Virus record (IMG/VR): IMGVR_UViG_3300005264_001020
Coordinates: 1-38,092 of that record
Length of the DNA stretch: 38,092 bases
Reading direction: 5' to 3' (one strand)
From: a virus
The position numbers were made by a program, and so were the translations under genes. Positions 1-8,812 of this stretch are shown here, piece by piece. Position 1 is the first letter of the stretch; every line of letters begins with the position of its first letter. The notes under the pieces are model-generated. The model was not told where the DNA came from. It searched no databases and was given only the letters and a program-made list of their open reading frames with translations.

Positions 1-1565
1 CTATCTACTAAATGTCTATGTCTAACCATCTCTGCAAGTGTTAATGTATGTGTTGAAGTTCCCCCTTGACTTCCTAGAGCGTATCCGCTAGAAGTTCCTA
101 ACAATACTCTACCTTCCAACTTAGTCCATGTGCTTCCAGTCCATTTAGTTGCAGGATTAGCAGTAGATTCTGTTATCCAATAATCTCCTACGTCATATTT
201 ACATTCATATAAATCATTAGAAAGGTCGACTTCAGAAGTTATTGCGGTTTTAGAATCATTTCTTACTAATCTGTTTTCTAAATGTTTCAACTCTGTAGGA
301 GACATTTTCACTTGAACTGTTCCATCACTAGATGCTCTAACACCTCTTAAATTAGAGTATAGGTTATTACCTTCTCTTGAATTATTGAATAAAACAGTAA
401 CTTTACAATTATGACCTAAATAATTTCCACCAACTATAAATTTAGTTGAATAATGTGCACCAGAGTGAATAGTTACTGTTAAAGGAGAAACCCCATCTGT
501 GACACCTTTTAAAATTGTGAACCAACCATACTCAGAATCATTAGCATCATTATCTAGTGATGAGTTGTTATATTGCTTAGTCTCTTTTCCTACAAATAAA
601 CCTTTTGCTTGATTTAAAGTAAGTGCTGCATTAGCTTTATTCAACCCTTCTGTTCCTTTATCATAAGCAGTCTTTACAGCTTTTGCTGTAGCTAATATTA
701 CAGAACTATTAGCAGTAACAGAGTCGGTTTTTTCTTTATTAAATCCTGAGTTTTTAGTGAATTTAGGTTCTTTTTCACTAGCAAGAGAATAAGCTTGATT
801 TGCTTTTGTTTGAGCTGAATTAGCAGTATTTTGAGCTGTTGTAGCTTTAGTTAAGGCTGTTGCTCCTTTATCATAAGCTGTCTTTACAGCATATGCTGAA
901 GCTATTAATATCTTACTAGTTGAACTTATTACATGAGAAAAACTTCTATTAAATGCATCCTTTTTACTGAACGCAGCTTCTCCTCCTAGATCAGTAGCTC
1001 TTTTATTTCCTTCCATTACTGTTCCGGAGATAGACCCAAATGATTTATTAAAAGCTCCATTCTTATTAAATGTATTTTCCTTAGTTGCCAAACCTTCTAC
1101 AAGGTCTTTTATGGTCGCATAGACATTACTTTGGTCTATAACTGCATTGATAGTTCCTGCGCTTGAAATATAGGTAATGATGTCTTCTACAGATTCAATT
1201 ATTCCACTAGGTTCATTTGGGATTAAGTTAGGAGTCACTGTATCACAATAAGAATAAAGGATCTCTGTTCCATCTTCTCCCCTGGCATAAACTCCTACCT
1301 CTCTTAAGTATGTATCATCTATAAAACCTTTGTTATTAAAAGATATCCTTATCCTGTATCCCCCATTAGGTAATTTAGATGTACTAGTAATGCTTAAAAT
1401 TTTAAAACTATCGACTAATGAAGTTAAATTTTCTTTATTTGTTCCTGGAGAAACTATCCCTTTACCTATTTCTACCTTGGTAAAAATTATTACTTCTCCT
1501 AATATAGCTCTAGCTAATAATTCTTTTCCTTTATTGGTAAGGATTGTTCCTGTATATTTAGCCAT
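1..1565 (-). CDS. tail fibre / tail collar protein, partial (P2 gpH-like)
   Basis: This is the receptor-contacting fibre at the baseplate. The gene starts at ATG 1565, behind an AGGAGG ribosome site, and runs off the left edge, so about 521 codons are visible. The N-terminus (MAKYTGTILTNKGKELLARA) is the typical baseplate-attachment domain of gpH-type fibres. Residues ~150-310 hold degenerate repeats: two copies of a unit ending AVKTAYDKG, and three short units of the form FxKNxAFNK, as in phage tail-fibre repeat families. The last visible part has a collar-like stretch (ALGSQGG, then HTLTLAEMVRHRH), which in relatives precedes the receptor-binding tip. The start overlaps the end of the gpI gene by 8 bp, as expected for co-translated baseplate genes. 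The missing tip is beyond the window. Family assignment is firm; host receptor is unknown. Confidence 0.85.
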   Translation of the reverse strand, partial: MAKYTGTILTNKGKELLARAILGEVIIFTKVEIGKGIVSPGTNKENLTSLVDSFKILSITSTSKLPNGGYRIRISFNNKGFIDDTYLREVGVYARGEDGTEILYSYCDTVTPNLIPNEPSGIIESVEDIITYISSAGTINAVIDQSNVYATIKDLVEGLATKENTFNKNGAFNKSFGSISGTVMEGNKRATDLGGEAAFSKKDAFNRSFSHVISSTSKILIASAYAVKTAYDKGATALTKATTAQNTANSAQTKANQAYSLASEKEPKFTKNSGFNKEKTDSVTANSSVILATAKAVKTAYDKGTEGLNKANAALTLNQAKGLFVGKETKQYNNSSLDNDANDSEYGWFTILKGVTDGVSPLTVTIHSGAHYSTKFIVGGNYLGHNCKVTVLFNNSREGNNLYSNLRGVRASSDGTVQVKMSPTELKHLENRLVRNDSKTAITSEVDLSNDLYECKYDVGDYWITESTANPATKWTGSTWTKLEGRVLLGTSSGYALGSQGGTSTHTLTLAEMVRHRHLVD

Positions 1566-2163
1566 TTCTTCCTCCTAAATATTTTTCAAAGTCTGAAGCT
1601 ACATTAGGATCTAATGGAATAACTTCATAAAGTGATGAATGAAAGAGAGTACCGGAGTAATTTGCTCCTTCCCATTGACTACTAACTATTATTCCATCAA
1701 GGGAACTTCTCTCATTTTTAGTCATATTGATTGATTTATATAGTTTTTTTAGTTTTTCACTTGTTGGTGGTACACTTCCAATGATTTTAAAGTGATATGG
1801 AGATCCTCCATATTCTGGCCACTCTAATAATTCAAAATCACCATGGATATCTTTCATTGTTTTTTCAACTGCATACCTTGTCCCTTTAGTTTTCCTAACA
1901 ATATATGCTGTTTCTACTAAACTGGCTTTAATATCTTTAGATAGAGTCTGCTCATATCCCTCAACTCTCCACTGATAGGCTAATTCATCTAAAATAGGTT
2001 CATCTAATACCTTGAAATCTCCATATAGAAATAGATTCTTTTCCTTGGTATTAATCAGATCTAGCTCTTCCTGGATAACTTGAATTAATAGTTTTATCTC
2101 TTCATCTTCCTGAAGGAAATTAGGAAGAAGTTTTAAAAGAGAAATATCTTCTATTTTAATCAT
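1558..2163 (-). CDS. I: phage tail protein I, baseplate wedge (P2 gpI-like)
   Basis: This baseplate wedge component links gpJ to the fibre. The protein is about 201 residues. It has the family pattern of an N-terminal LLPxxL segment, then (D/E)ELAYQW near residues 62-67 and a YxVRKTKGTRYAVE stretch near residues 87-100. I chose ATG 2163 because GGAGG lies about 8 bases upstream. A longer reading from 2178 would put its start codon on top of that ribosome site. It overlaps the end of gpJ (2156) and the start of the fibre gene, so the three look translationally coupled. Confidence 0.85.
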   Translation of the reverse strand: MIKIEDISLLKLLPNFLQEDEEIKLLIQVIQEELDLINTKEKNLFLYGDFKVLDEPILDELAYQWRVEGYEQTLSKDIKASLVETAYIVRKTKGTRYAVEKTMKDIHGDFELLEWPEYGGSPYHFKIIGSVPPTSEKLKKLYKSINMTKNERSSLDGIIVSSQWEGANYSGTLFHSSLYEVIPLDPNVASDFEKYLGGRNG

Positions 2164-3253
2164 CTTCAACCCCTCCATACCTGGAATTAATATTTATTTC
2201 CTTTGCGACTTCAAAAGAATTAATTTTTTTAAAGACAGGTAAAGTTATAGTTACTCTTTTAGCTCCTGCACTTCTTATGAGGTAATTTAATTCAGTAGGA
2301 GTTATATCTCTTTTAAGGGCTTTCTTTTGCCATGTTATATATTCACTCACTGCCTTATTTACTTTCTCCTGGATCTCGTCTACAAGTCCTAGATCTTTAC
2401 TTGATATATAGTAAGTAAAATCTATATCATAGTTTATTTGCGCGGGCTTATTAACTACTAAATTATCTGTTAAAGGTCTTCTCTTATCTGCACTACAAAT
2501 AGCTTTTACATCTTGCAGAACACTATCCGTAGGTAAAACTCCACCTGTCATTAGAGGAGTTATCCTAACTGTTCCTGGTGTAGTCATTTCTACATTTACA
2601 TCTATGATTTCTTGGTTAGCAGTTTTCGCCCAATAGATATATCCATCTCCTGGTCCTGCAGTTGAAAACTTACTAGGAGCTGTTCGGATTCTTTCTTTTA
2701 AGCTACTATCTGATTCTATCGCAGCTCCTCCTTGGGATATTTCCATATTTATTACTAACTTAAAAAATGAAAAAGGATCAACTATCTTGTTAATTTCTCC
2801 TGGAAGATATCCATTACCTATTATTCCTTCTTCAGTACAATTAGCAATAATTTCTTTAACTATTTCTCCTGGCTTAAATTCAAAATATGGTGTTAGAAAA
2901 TATCTATTATTCCCTGGTGTAACTCTTACCGGATTAACTCCTAAAAGATGTTCTTTTGCCTCTTCTATTTCAAACTTTAGAAGTACACTTGCTTTTTTAG
3001 CGCCCAATCTTTCAGTATCCGTAAAGGCTCCCATCTCAGTGGCATAGTCTCCTTTTGTATACCTTAAAAGATTCATCTTAAGTCCTTCATTGGTAGCTTC
3101 ATTTCTAATAAACAAACCATAAGCTACTGTCTGTAGGAGCCATCTTCTTTCATCAGCTAATCCTAGGGGAATACCACTTAATTTCTCATATCTATTTACC
3201 ATCCTTGAAAGGATCTCTTCAGAACTTTCATTATGGATATTTAAATCATTCAA
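2156..3253 (-). CDS. J: baseplate assembly protein J (P2 gpJ-like)
   Basis: This is a baseplate wedge protein of the Baseplate_J family, 365 residues, slightly longer than P2 gpJ (about 300). Family hallmarks are the N-terminal LADERRWLLQTVAYG stretch, a central GxGxGYIYWAK-like region (PGDGYIYWAKTA, near residue 200) and the VxxPxxxxYDIDxTYY pattern further on. The start is a TTG at 3253, supported by GGAGGTG seven bases upstream. No in-frame ATG fits a ribosome site better. It overlaps the small gp25/W-like gene by 8 bp and the gpI gene by 8 bp, inside a tight U-W-J-I-H baseplate cluster. Confidence 0.88.
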   Translation of the reverse strand: MNDLNIHNESSEEILSRMVNRYEKLSGIPLGLADERRWLLQTVAYGLFIRNEATNEGLKMNLLRYTKGDYATEMGAFTDTERLGAKKASVLLKFEIEEAKEHLLGVNPVRVTPGNNRYFLTPYFEFKPGEIVKEIIANCTEEGIIGNGYLPGEINKIVDPFSFFKLVINMEISQGGAAIESDSSLKERIRTAPSKFSTAGPGDGYIYWAKTANQEIIDVNVEMTTPGTVRITPLMTGGVLPTDSVLQDVKAICSADKRRPLTDNLVVNKPAQINYDIDFTYYISSKDLGLVDEIQEKVNKAVSEYITWQKKALKRDITPTELNYLIRSAGAKRVTITLPVFKKINSFEVAKEININSRYGGVEDD

Positions 3254-3425
3254 CTATGCTCACCTCCATGAGTGAATCCACTATATCTCCATTTATACCT
3301 ATTCCTCTAGCAAGAATAACCTCGCCTACTATCACAGAAAGAATATTTCTTCCATTTTGTAGAATTCTATCTATCCCAGTAGCTTTTAAATCAATTTTAT
3401 TTTTTGGTTCTAATGTATAAATCAT
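3246..3425 (-). CDS. short gp25/W-like baseplate protein
   Basis: This 59-residue protein sits where P2 places gpW (T4 gp25-like baseplate wedge protein), directly before gpJ. The visible match is the segment ATGIDRILQN...ILSVIVGEVILARGIGI, which resembles the first half of gp25-like proteins (a repeated 'QNVxTIL...GxxPLxRxFG' pattern). Relatives are usually about 100-130 residues, so the C-terminal half is missing or strongly divergent. The start is ATG 3425, eight bases after GAGGTG; a GTG 12 bases earlier lies inside that site. Assignment rests on position plus a weak motif, so it is moderate. It could be a real short variant, since the reading frame ends cleanly in an overlap with gpJ. 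Confidence 0.55.
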   Translation of the reverse strand: MIYTLEPKNKIDLKATGIDRILQNGRNILSVIVGEVILARGIGINGDIVDSLMEVSIVE

Positions 3426-3439
3426 CTTGTATATCACCT

Positions 3440-3940
3440 CTATCTAGAAATAGATCCTTGATTAAAGTCTTTGTGGACTATTTTTTTCTTTGTTTCTTTT
3501 TTAGGCTTGATTACTACATCTATATTTTTGTATATCATTTCTACATACTCTTCTAAAGTAAGGGAAATATCTATTTTTCTTACTTTCCCACCATTGGTTA
3601 TATATTCATATCCTGCATTGTAGGAAGTGATGACATACTGGCCACTTCCTACAGGCTTATTCCCTAAACTAAAGTCTAATGTCTCACCAATATTCTTATA
3701 TCCATTCAATTTCTTTAATAATTCCTGTGGATCTACTCCAAAGTCACTCCTAAGAATCATCTTAAAAGTAAGGCTATCGGTATTTAGATCTATAAATTCC
3801 AGAGCTGGTTTTTGTCCCTTACGAGTATGTTTCCCATAATTAGCTCCACCACTTAATTTTAAATCAGTAAAATTTAATATTTTTTTATTTTTTCCATCAA
3901 AGGAGACTTCAAAGGGAATATCTCCTAATTTTCCTATCAT
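3440..3940 (-). CDS. U: phage tail protein U (P2 gpU-like)
   Basis: In P2 relatives gpU acts at the tail end during completion and terminates or caps the tail. This copy has 166 residues. It keeps the family layout: an opening IGKLGDIPFEVS, a central GKRPAF-like motif (RKGQKPALEFID), and the late pattern YVITSYNAGYEYI...GKVRKIDISLTLEEY near residues 105-135. After that comes a lysine-rich tail of about 30 residues. The start is ATG 3940 behind GAGGTGATTACA. A GTG nine bases upstream is part of the ribosome site. The gene lies after V rather than right after the tape measure, a small order change from P2. The 40-bp gap upstream contains one of the 19-bp inverted repeats. Confidence 0.75.
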   Translation of the reverse strand: MIGKLGDIPFEVSFDGKNKKILNFTDLKLSGGANYGKHTRKGQKPALEFIDLNTDSLTFKMILRSDFGVDPQELLKKLNGYKNIGETLDFSLGNKPVGSGQYVITSYNAGYEYITNGGKVRKIDISLTLEEYVEMIYKNIDVVIKPKKETKKKIVHKDFNQGSISR

Positions 3941-3953
3941 TGTAATCACCTCG

Positions 3954-3972
3954 ATTTCGTTACTCGCGAAAT
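3954..3972. repeat. 19-bp inverted repeat, site A
   Basis: The sequence is ATTTCG-TTACTCG-CGAAAT, with perfect 6-bp arms and a 7-bp spacer. It sits in the 39-bp gap between the V and U genes. Read on the minus strand the spacer is CGAGTAA, matching the AGT-centred consensus of four other copies in this window. See the finding on the site family. Confidence 0.8.
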
Positions 3973-3979
3973 ATGAATT

Positions 3980-4576
3980 TTATACCGGGATTGTAGTTGG
4001 TCTATTTTCTGCATCTTTATGTTTATGGAGATCTATATCTCCTTTAGGAGTGGTTAATTTTTTAACTCCTACTTCAGCAGCAGTGATATTTTTAGCAGTT
4101 GTTACAGCATCTATATCTAATGAAGTCCCGGCAATAAAAGTAGCTTTTGAATTGATAGTTAGGTTATCAGTAGTCATCACTATGTTTTTAGAAGATATAT
4201 TCACGTTATTAGCTCCCTTTATATCTATATCTCCTACACAATCTATTTCTAATAGATGTGTCTCAAAGTTATATTTAATCTTGGTTCCATCGGGAAAGAT
4301 AATATATTTTATTTTACCAGTATCTTTTGGAAGGTTCTTTTCACTGGAATAACTCCCTAAAATAAAGCCTACACTTGGTGCATGAGGGAGAAAAATACAG
4401 ACTGCATTTTCTCCGATGCTAGGCATTGAATAATTTTTTTCTGTATTTGTATGATCCATTAAAACTTTTAAAGGTTTAGATATGATTCCGGGAGCATCAT
4501 CAAACTCTACCCTTGCTGTAGTTGTCTTATAACTTATAGATGATACCTTTCCAGTCCTTAAAAACCTAAACTCCAT
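3980..4576 (-). CDS. V: baseplate spike protein V (P2 gpV-like)
   Basis: This is the membrane-piercing tail spike, 198 residues. It has an N-terminal OB-fold-like part (residues 1-90, with KVSSISYKTTTARVEF and a GENAVCIFLP strand) followed by a beta-helical stalk of short repeats (DIDIKGANNVNISS...NLTINSKATFIAG). It ends with HKH near residue 184, the HxH motif that binds iron at the tip of related spikes. ATG 4576 shares bases with the stop of gene D (TAATG), so translation is coupled. It is slightly shorter than P2 gpV (about 211). Confidence 0.85.
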   Translation of the reverse strand: MEFRFLRTGKVSSISYKTTTARVEFDDAPGIISKPLKVLMDHTNTEKNYSMPSIGENAVCIFLPHAPSVGFILGSYSSEKNLPKDTGKIKYIIFPDGTKIKYNFETHLLEIDCVGDIDIKGANNVNISSKNIVMTTDNLTINSKATFIAGTSLDIDAVTTAKNITAAEVGVKKLTTPKGDIDLHKHKDAENRPTTIPV

Positions 4577-5610
4577 TAAAAGTTCAACCTCCTTCTCATA
4601 TTTAAATTGCAGTTATATTCCTTGATAATATCATGGGTAACTGAAGTAATCAGATAGACACCATCATACCTTCCAAATCCTAAGATTTTAGCTGTGATAC
4701 CTGCTAAATATTCTGGATCACCTATATAAGATATTTTCATTTTTGTTTCATTTTTATTCATTTTTCTAAGTGTCTTTTTTGCTCGTTCATTTAATTTTTT
4801 TTCTTTCTCTTCCTTAGTTGTTCCGGTTACTCCGGTATCTATATTTTGATAGAGAATCTTTCCTGTTTTCACTTTATAAAATGAGCTTGCAGGAGCTTCA
4901 TATTTACTTTTTAATAGTTCTCCTAGTATTGGATCGTAGAATGTTAGTTCACAGGCATCATAGACATCTAAGTCATCACATTGAAGGTCATATCTCTTTA
5001 AATCAGACTTATTAAAAGTAATTACTGTCTCTTTCTCTTCATACATCTTTTCATCAAAGATGATGATCTTATCCATAGTTATCTTTAGAGCCATTCCCTG
5101 TTCTTTTGATATCCTAGCTAGTAAAGCTGAATCTGATTCTTTCACCTGGTCTACTTTGTCAAAGATGAACTCTTTCACACAGTCATAGAATAGATCCATT
5201 GAATAGGTCTTTGATATTTCCTGCGCGATCTCTTTTAGGGATACATTCTCCCAAGTATTATCTTTTTTTACACCCTTTAGATCTTTTGTTATGTCTATAG
5301 AAGTTCCTGAGATACTCATGGTGTCTGGTGTTCCTGAAAAAGATAGATCATCTATGGTAAATGTTCCGCATTTCAAGATTCTATTATCGCCTTCATTTCT
5401 CCAGTTAATTACTCCTATCTCAATTTTCAGTTTGTCTCCTTTTAAGATAGCCCATTCCTTTATCCATTTATCTCCTGTAAGGCTAAGGGTTACACTATCA
5501 CCTTTATCTAGATTATCTGTATATGAGAACCCCTTGATATATGAAGATATGTCCCCCGTGATATCTTTACCTTCATAAGTCACAGTTATATAGGTTCTCC
5601 TAGATATCAT
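4576..5610 (-). CDS. D: late control / baseplate hub protein D (P2 gpD-like)
   Basis: This is the baseplate hub protein of the Phage_GPD family, 344 residues, which carries the spike. Recognisable features are the opening VTYEGKDITGDISSYIKGFSYTD, the DKGDSVTLSL strand, KGDKLKIEIG near residue 57, and a C-terminal GxGRYDGVYLITSVTHDI segment. I chose ATG 5610, seven bases after GGAGG; a TTG at 5622 lies upstream of that site. The first four bases overlap the stop of gene X (ATGA). The order X-D-V matches P2-like tails. Confidence 0.85.
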   Translation of the reverse strand: MISRRTYITVTYEGKDITGDISSYIKGFSYTDNLDKGDSVTLSLTGDKWIKEWAILKGDKLKIEIGVINWRNEGDNRILKCGTFTIDDLSFSGTPDTMSISGTSIDITKDLKGVKKDNTWENVSLKEIAQEISKTYSMDLFYDCVKEFIFDKVDQVKESDSALLARISKEQGMALKITMDKIIIFDEKMYEEKETVITFNKSDLKRYDLQCDDLDVYDACELTFYDPILGELLKSKYEAPASSFYKVKTGKILYQNIDTGVTGTTKEEKEKKLNERAKKTLRKMNKNETKMKISYIGDPEYLAGITAKILGFGRYDGVYLITSVTHDIIKEYNCNLNMRRRLNF

Positions 5611-5822
5611 GACTGCCTCCAAGGTGGAAGGGTTGAGTTTTTAGTATTAGGAATATCTGGACATATTAGTTCTATCCCACCACTGAAGATAGCTATATTT
5701 GTATATCTAGGGTTAGCCCTAAGTAATTCTTTAGAGAATTTATCTTCCCCATAGACTTTAAAGCTAATACCATCCCAGAGATCTCCTTGGATAGTTTTGT
5801 ATATATCCACTTCTCTAATCAA
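5607..5822 (-). CDS. X: tail protein X, LysM-like (P2 gpX-like)
   Basis: This 71-residue protein belongs to the phage tail protein X family, a LysM-like fold that sits at the hub beneath the tape measure. The pattern TIQGDLWDGISFKVYG...LLRANPRYTN...GIELICPDIP is characteristic. The start codon is TTG 5822, with AGGAGG seven bases upstream; no ATG is available. It overlaps the tape-measure end by 8 bp and the D start by 4 bp. Confidence 0.85.
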   Translation of the reverse strand: MIREVDIYKTIQGDLWDGISFKVYGEDKFSKELLRANPRYTNIAIFSGGIELICPDIPNTKNSTLPPWRQS

Positions 5823-8664
5823 AACTACCCCTCCTCTCTAATTTAGTATTTTTGTTCAGCATTTTTTCTAGTGTTTCTTCTATTAATTTAACAAGATCTT
5901 CATTTGAGTTTTTTAATAACTCGCCTATATTATCCATGTTTCCTATAAATGTAGGGTTATGATCTATTTTAAGTTCTATCTTATTTTCAATATTTGTCTT
6001 CAGTACTTTTTCTTTAACACTAGAAGCTAGTGCGGGAATCCCTTTACCTGCAAACATCCCTAATTTAGATCCTGCGTTATACCAAAGGCTTTTCGATTGT
6101 TTGCTTCCATCATGTGGAATAATTGATTCAGGAGTTCGCCCATCGCCTACTAGTGCTAGATGAGGATTACTTACTACTCCACCTTTGGCATAGGCAGCTC
6201 CATTCCAATTTCCAGATAATGCAGATTTTGAATTAGGTTTTTCTCTTCTTAAATGTTTATCTTTTTTTAAATTTAATGTTTTAACTTGCTGAAGAGGAGG
6301 TATTTCTTTTGCTTTAACCCCTTTAATTTTTTTCCAATAACCATAAAGTTTTTTAACCCCTTTAATCCACATTCCTAAAGGAGAATACTCAAAGAGCTTA
6401 CCTATTGGACTTTCTTTAAATGTATTCCATAGTTCAATGGTTTTAGTTTTAGCTTTAACTAATCCTTCTTTTACTTTATCCCAGTTCTTGTATATTAAAT
6501 ATACTCCTCCTGCTAATGCTACAAAAGCTAATCCCCATGGAGAGAATAAAAGTGCCATTCCTGATCTACCTAAAGAAGTTAATCCACTCCCTAAAGTTTT
6601 AAATGTGGTTCCACCGACTTGAGTAAATAGTCTAAAAGCATCTGCGCCCTTTCTTCCTGCTACAGAAGCGCCCACTTTAAAAGCTTGAAAAGATCTTTTG
6701 CTATTAGTAGTTAAGAAATTAAAAGCAGTACCACCGTGGGTTTTAACACCATTGAATAATGATTTAAATTTTGTTTTACTATTAGAAATAACAGGACCCC
6801 ATTGTTTCCATTCTTTGATTTTTTTACCTGCAGACATAAAAGCTTTATAGTCATCCTTCATTTTAAATACTTGTTCTAATCCTAACCTAGCTCCACCTGA
6901 CGCTAACCTTAACCCTACTAATCCTGTAACCCCATAAGCTACAGCTTTAGACATTTCTGGATGATTTTCTGTAAAGGAATTAATACCATCAGTTAAAGAA
7001 GTTATACCTTTTGTAGTTGTTTTGATAGCAGGTAACATTAAACTAGTAAATGACATAACTAATTGTCTACTAGATCTAATAGCTACTTTCATTGAACTGG
7101 AAGTTGTATCCATCTTATTTTGTAGTTCTGACATAGAACTACCGGAATACCCGGCTTTATCTTTAACTAATTTTAGGTTATCTCCTAAAAATTCTAAATT
7201 ATCTGTTAGTAATGGAACTGTAGTCAGTGCCTCTTCTCCAAATAACTGTTTGGTTACTGCTAGTTGCTCTGATTTATCTAGTTCTTTTATCCTCTGAAAT
7301 ACTTTAAACATTGTCCCGGTAGCATCATCTTGTAGTTCTACGCTTAGATTTAAAGGGTCTAATCCTAGCTTTTGTAAAGCTTTAAGTTTATCTCCACTAG
7401 CTGAAGCCCCTGCGCTTAAAGTAGTAAATACTTTCTGTAATCCTGTAGCAGCTCTTCCAGTATCAGAAACTCCTAATGCAATTAAAGTTCCACCTAATGC
7501 TGCTGTTTCTGCTTCAGAAAAGTTAGCAATCTTACCTAAACTTCCAATTCTTGTTGTTAGTTTTGCAATCTGTTCAGGAGAAGCTTTTATCTTAGCTCCT
7601 AAATAGTTCATCTTATCAGCTAACTCTATTACTTCACCTTGAGTCATCTTAAATGATTGTCTCCAAGTAGATAACATTTCTCCTGCCTGTCCTGTATCCA
7701 AGTCAAATGCTACAGATACCATTGCTGTATCTTTAGTAAATTTAGTTAATTCATTCATTTTAATACCGGCTTGCCCTGCTGCAGCTGCAATTTCATAGAT
7801 TTGATTATTAAATAGAGGTAGATCCTTAGTTGCACCTAAAATGTCTCTTTTAAACTTAAGGGCTTCTTCTCCTTGTAATCCTGTAGTTTTCTTTACATCT
7901 GCAAAGGCTGATTCATCATCTATTGCAAATTTAACTCCTAAACCTAATGCGACTGCCTGACCAGCACCTCTATATAGTGAGTTCCTACCTTTTTCTTTAT
8001 TAGAATCTCTAAATTTTTTAAATCTTTCTTGATTCTCCTGGTGTAAGGCTTTTTTCATTTCTTTAGATAATTTTATCTGTTCCTTATATCTTTTGGTCAT
8101 TTCATTACTTCTAGCAAGTGTATTTTGTCTCTTTGAGACCTGGCTTATTTGTCTTGATAATTCTTCTTGGCTCTTCCCATATCTATTAGATTCTTGTTTA
8201 ACTGATTTCATTTTACGCATCATATCGGTTAAAGATTTTCGCTCTTTATCTGTACTATCTCTTAATTTGTCTTCAGCTAATTTAGCTTTTTTAAATTCAC
8301 TAACCATTTTTTTAGTAGGATTAGATGTTCTTTCTAAAACATTTTTTAGATCTTTAGTTTTTTTGGTCAATTCAAACAAAGATCTTTGCTGTTCTGAATA
8401 GGTCTTTCTACTTTGAGTAAATTGAGTTTCTAATTTTTTACTTTTTTCTTCTAATTTTGAGACTTCTCTACTAGCAGTTTTAAGATTTTTCATCTCATCA
8501 CTTAATTTTCTAACCTCTTCAGAACCCTTAGCAAAATTTATATCTTTAACTTTTTTTATGTGATTACTGAGTTTTTTTACTTCTTTTGAACTTTGATTAA
8601 AACTCTTGGTTAAGGAGGGATCAACCTTTCCTCCAATTTTTAATATGAAATCTCTATTACTCAC
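5815..8664 (-). CDS. T: tail tape measure protein (P2 gpT-like)
   Basis: This protein sets tail length and is ejected with the DNA. The product is about 949 residues. Residues 1-230 are charged coiled coil rich in K, E, S and Q. Residues 230-560 hold the TP901-type core (DESAFADVKKTTGLQGEEALKFK..., GALIALG-like and GLQKVFTTLSAG stretches). A hydrophobic stretch near residue 710 (LLFSPWGLAFVALAGGVYLIY) could span a membrane. The C-terminus has GGVVSNPHLALVGDGRTPESIIP, seen in many tape measures. The best start is GTG 8664, which overlaps the E' stop and has GGAGG about nine bases upstream; the upstream ATG at 8697 has no ribosome site and lies inside the E' frame. Confidence 0.88.
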   Translation of the reverse strand: MSNRDFILKIGGKVDPSLTKSFNQSSKEVKKLSNHIKKVKDINFAKGSEEVRKLSDEMKNLKTASREVSKLEEKSKKLETQFTQSRKTYSEQQRSLFELTKKTKDLKNVLERTSNPTKKMVSEFKKAKLAEDKLRDSTDKERKSLTDMMRKMKSVKQESNRYGKSQEELSRQISQVSKRQNTLARSNEMTKRYKEQIKLSKEMKKALHQENQERFKKFRDSNKEKGRNSLYRGAGQAVALGLGVKFAIDDESAFADVKKTTGLQGEEALKFKRDILGATKDLPLFNNQIYEIAAAAGQAGIKMNELTKFTKDTAMVSVAFDLDTGQAGEMLSTWRQSFKMTQGEVIELADKMNYLGAKIKASPEQIAKLTTRIGSLGKIANFSEAETAALGGTLIALGVSDTGRAATGLQKVFTTLSAGASASGDKLKALQKLGLDPLNLSVELQDDATGTMFKVFQRIKELDKSEQLAVTKQLFGEEALTTVPLLTDNLEFLGDNLKLVKDKAGYSGSSMSELQNKMDTTSSSMKVAIRSSRQLVMSFTSLMLPAIKTTTKGITSLTDGINSFTENHPEMSKAVAYGVTGLVGLRLASGGARLGLEQVFKMKDDYKAFMSAGKKIKEWKQWGPVISNSKTKFKSLFNGVKTHGGTAFNFLTTNSKRSFQAFKVGASVAGRKGADAFRLFTQVGGTTFKTLGSGLTSLGRSGMALLFSPWGLAFVALAGGVYLIYKNWDKVKEGLVKAKTKTIELWNTFKESPIGKLFEYSPLGMWIKGVKKLYGYWKKIKGVKAKEIPPLQQVKTLNLKKDKHLRREKPNSKSALSGNWNGAAYAKGGVVSNPHLALVGDGRTPESIIPHDGSKQSKSLWYNAGSKLGMFAGKGIPALASSVKEKVLKTNIENKIELKIDHNPTFIGNMDNIGELLKNSNEDLVKLIEETLEKMLNKNTKLERRGSFD

Positions 8665-8812
8665 TAGGTATCGCCTCCAACCAATTAACCAATTCATTTA
8701 ATCGCATCTTATAGAAAAAATCCGCACCACTCTTAGTTAGTTTTCCTGCCATTAGGATAGATTTTCTTAAGGTCTTAATCTTTTCCTTAGAATTAAGATC
8801 TATCCTAACAAG
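8657..8812 (-). CDS. gpE' extension read by -1 frameshift (tail assembly chaperone)
   Basis: This is a 51-codon open frame without its own start, in the -1 frame relative to gpE. Entry at the slippery heptamer GGGTTTC gives a 171-residue E-E' fusion whose tail begins LVRIDLNSKEKIKTLRKSIL and ends LNELVNWLEAIPSE. The frame stops at 8657, overlapping the GTG start of the tape measure, exactly where P2 E' and lambda GT end. In these phages the long form binds the tape measure and helps tube polymerisation. Seen directly: open frame, correct -1 phase, X-XXY-YYZ heptamer. Inferred: that frameshifting occurs. Confidence 0.8.
   Translation of the reverse strand, partial: LVRIDLNSKEKIKTLRKSILMAGKLTKSGADFFYKMRLNELVNWLEAIPSE

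Noticed and set aside
1330-1578. Open frame on the plus strand opposite the fibre gene
   Set aside because: Antisense to a clear gene, no ribosome site, no recognisable product. The same holds for the other plus-strand frames within 2.8-24 kb.
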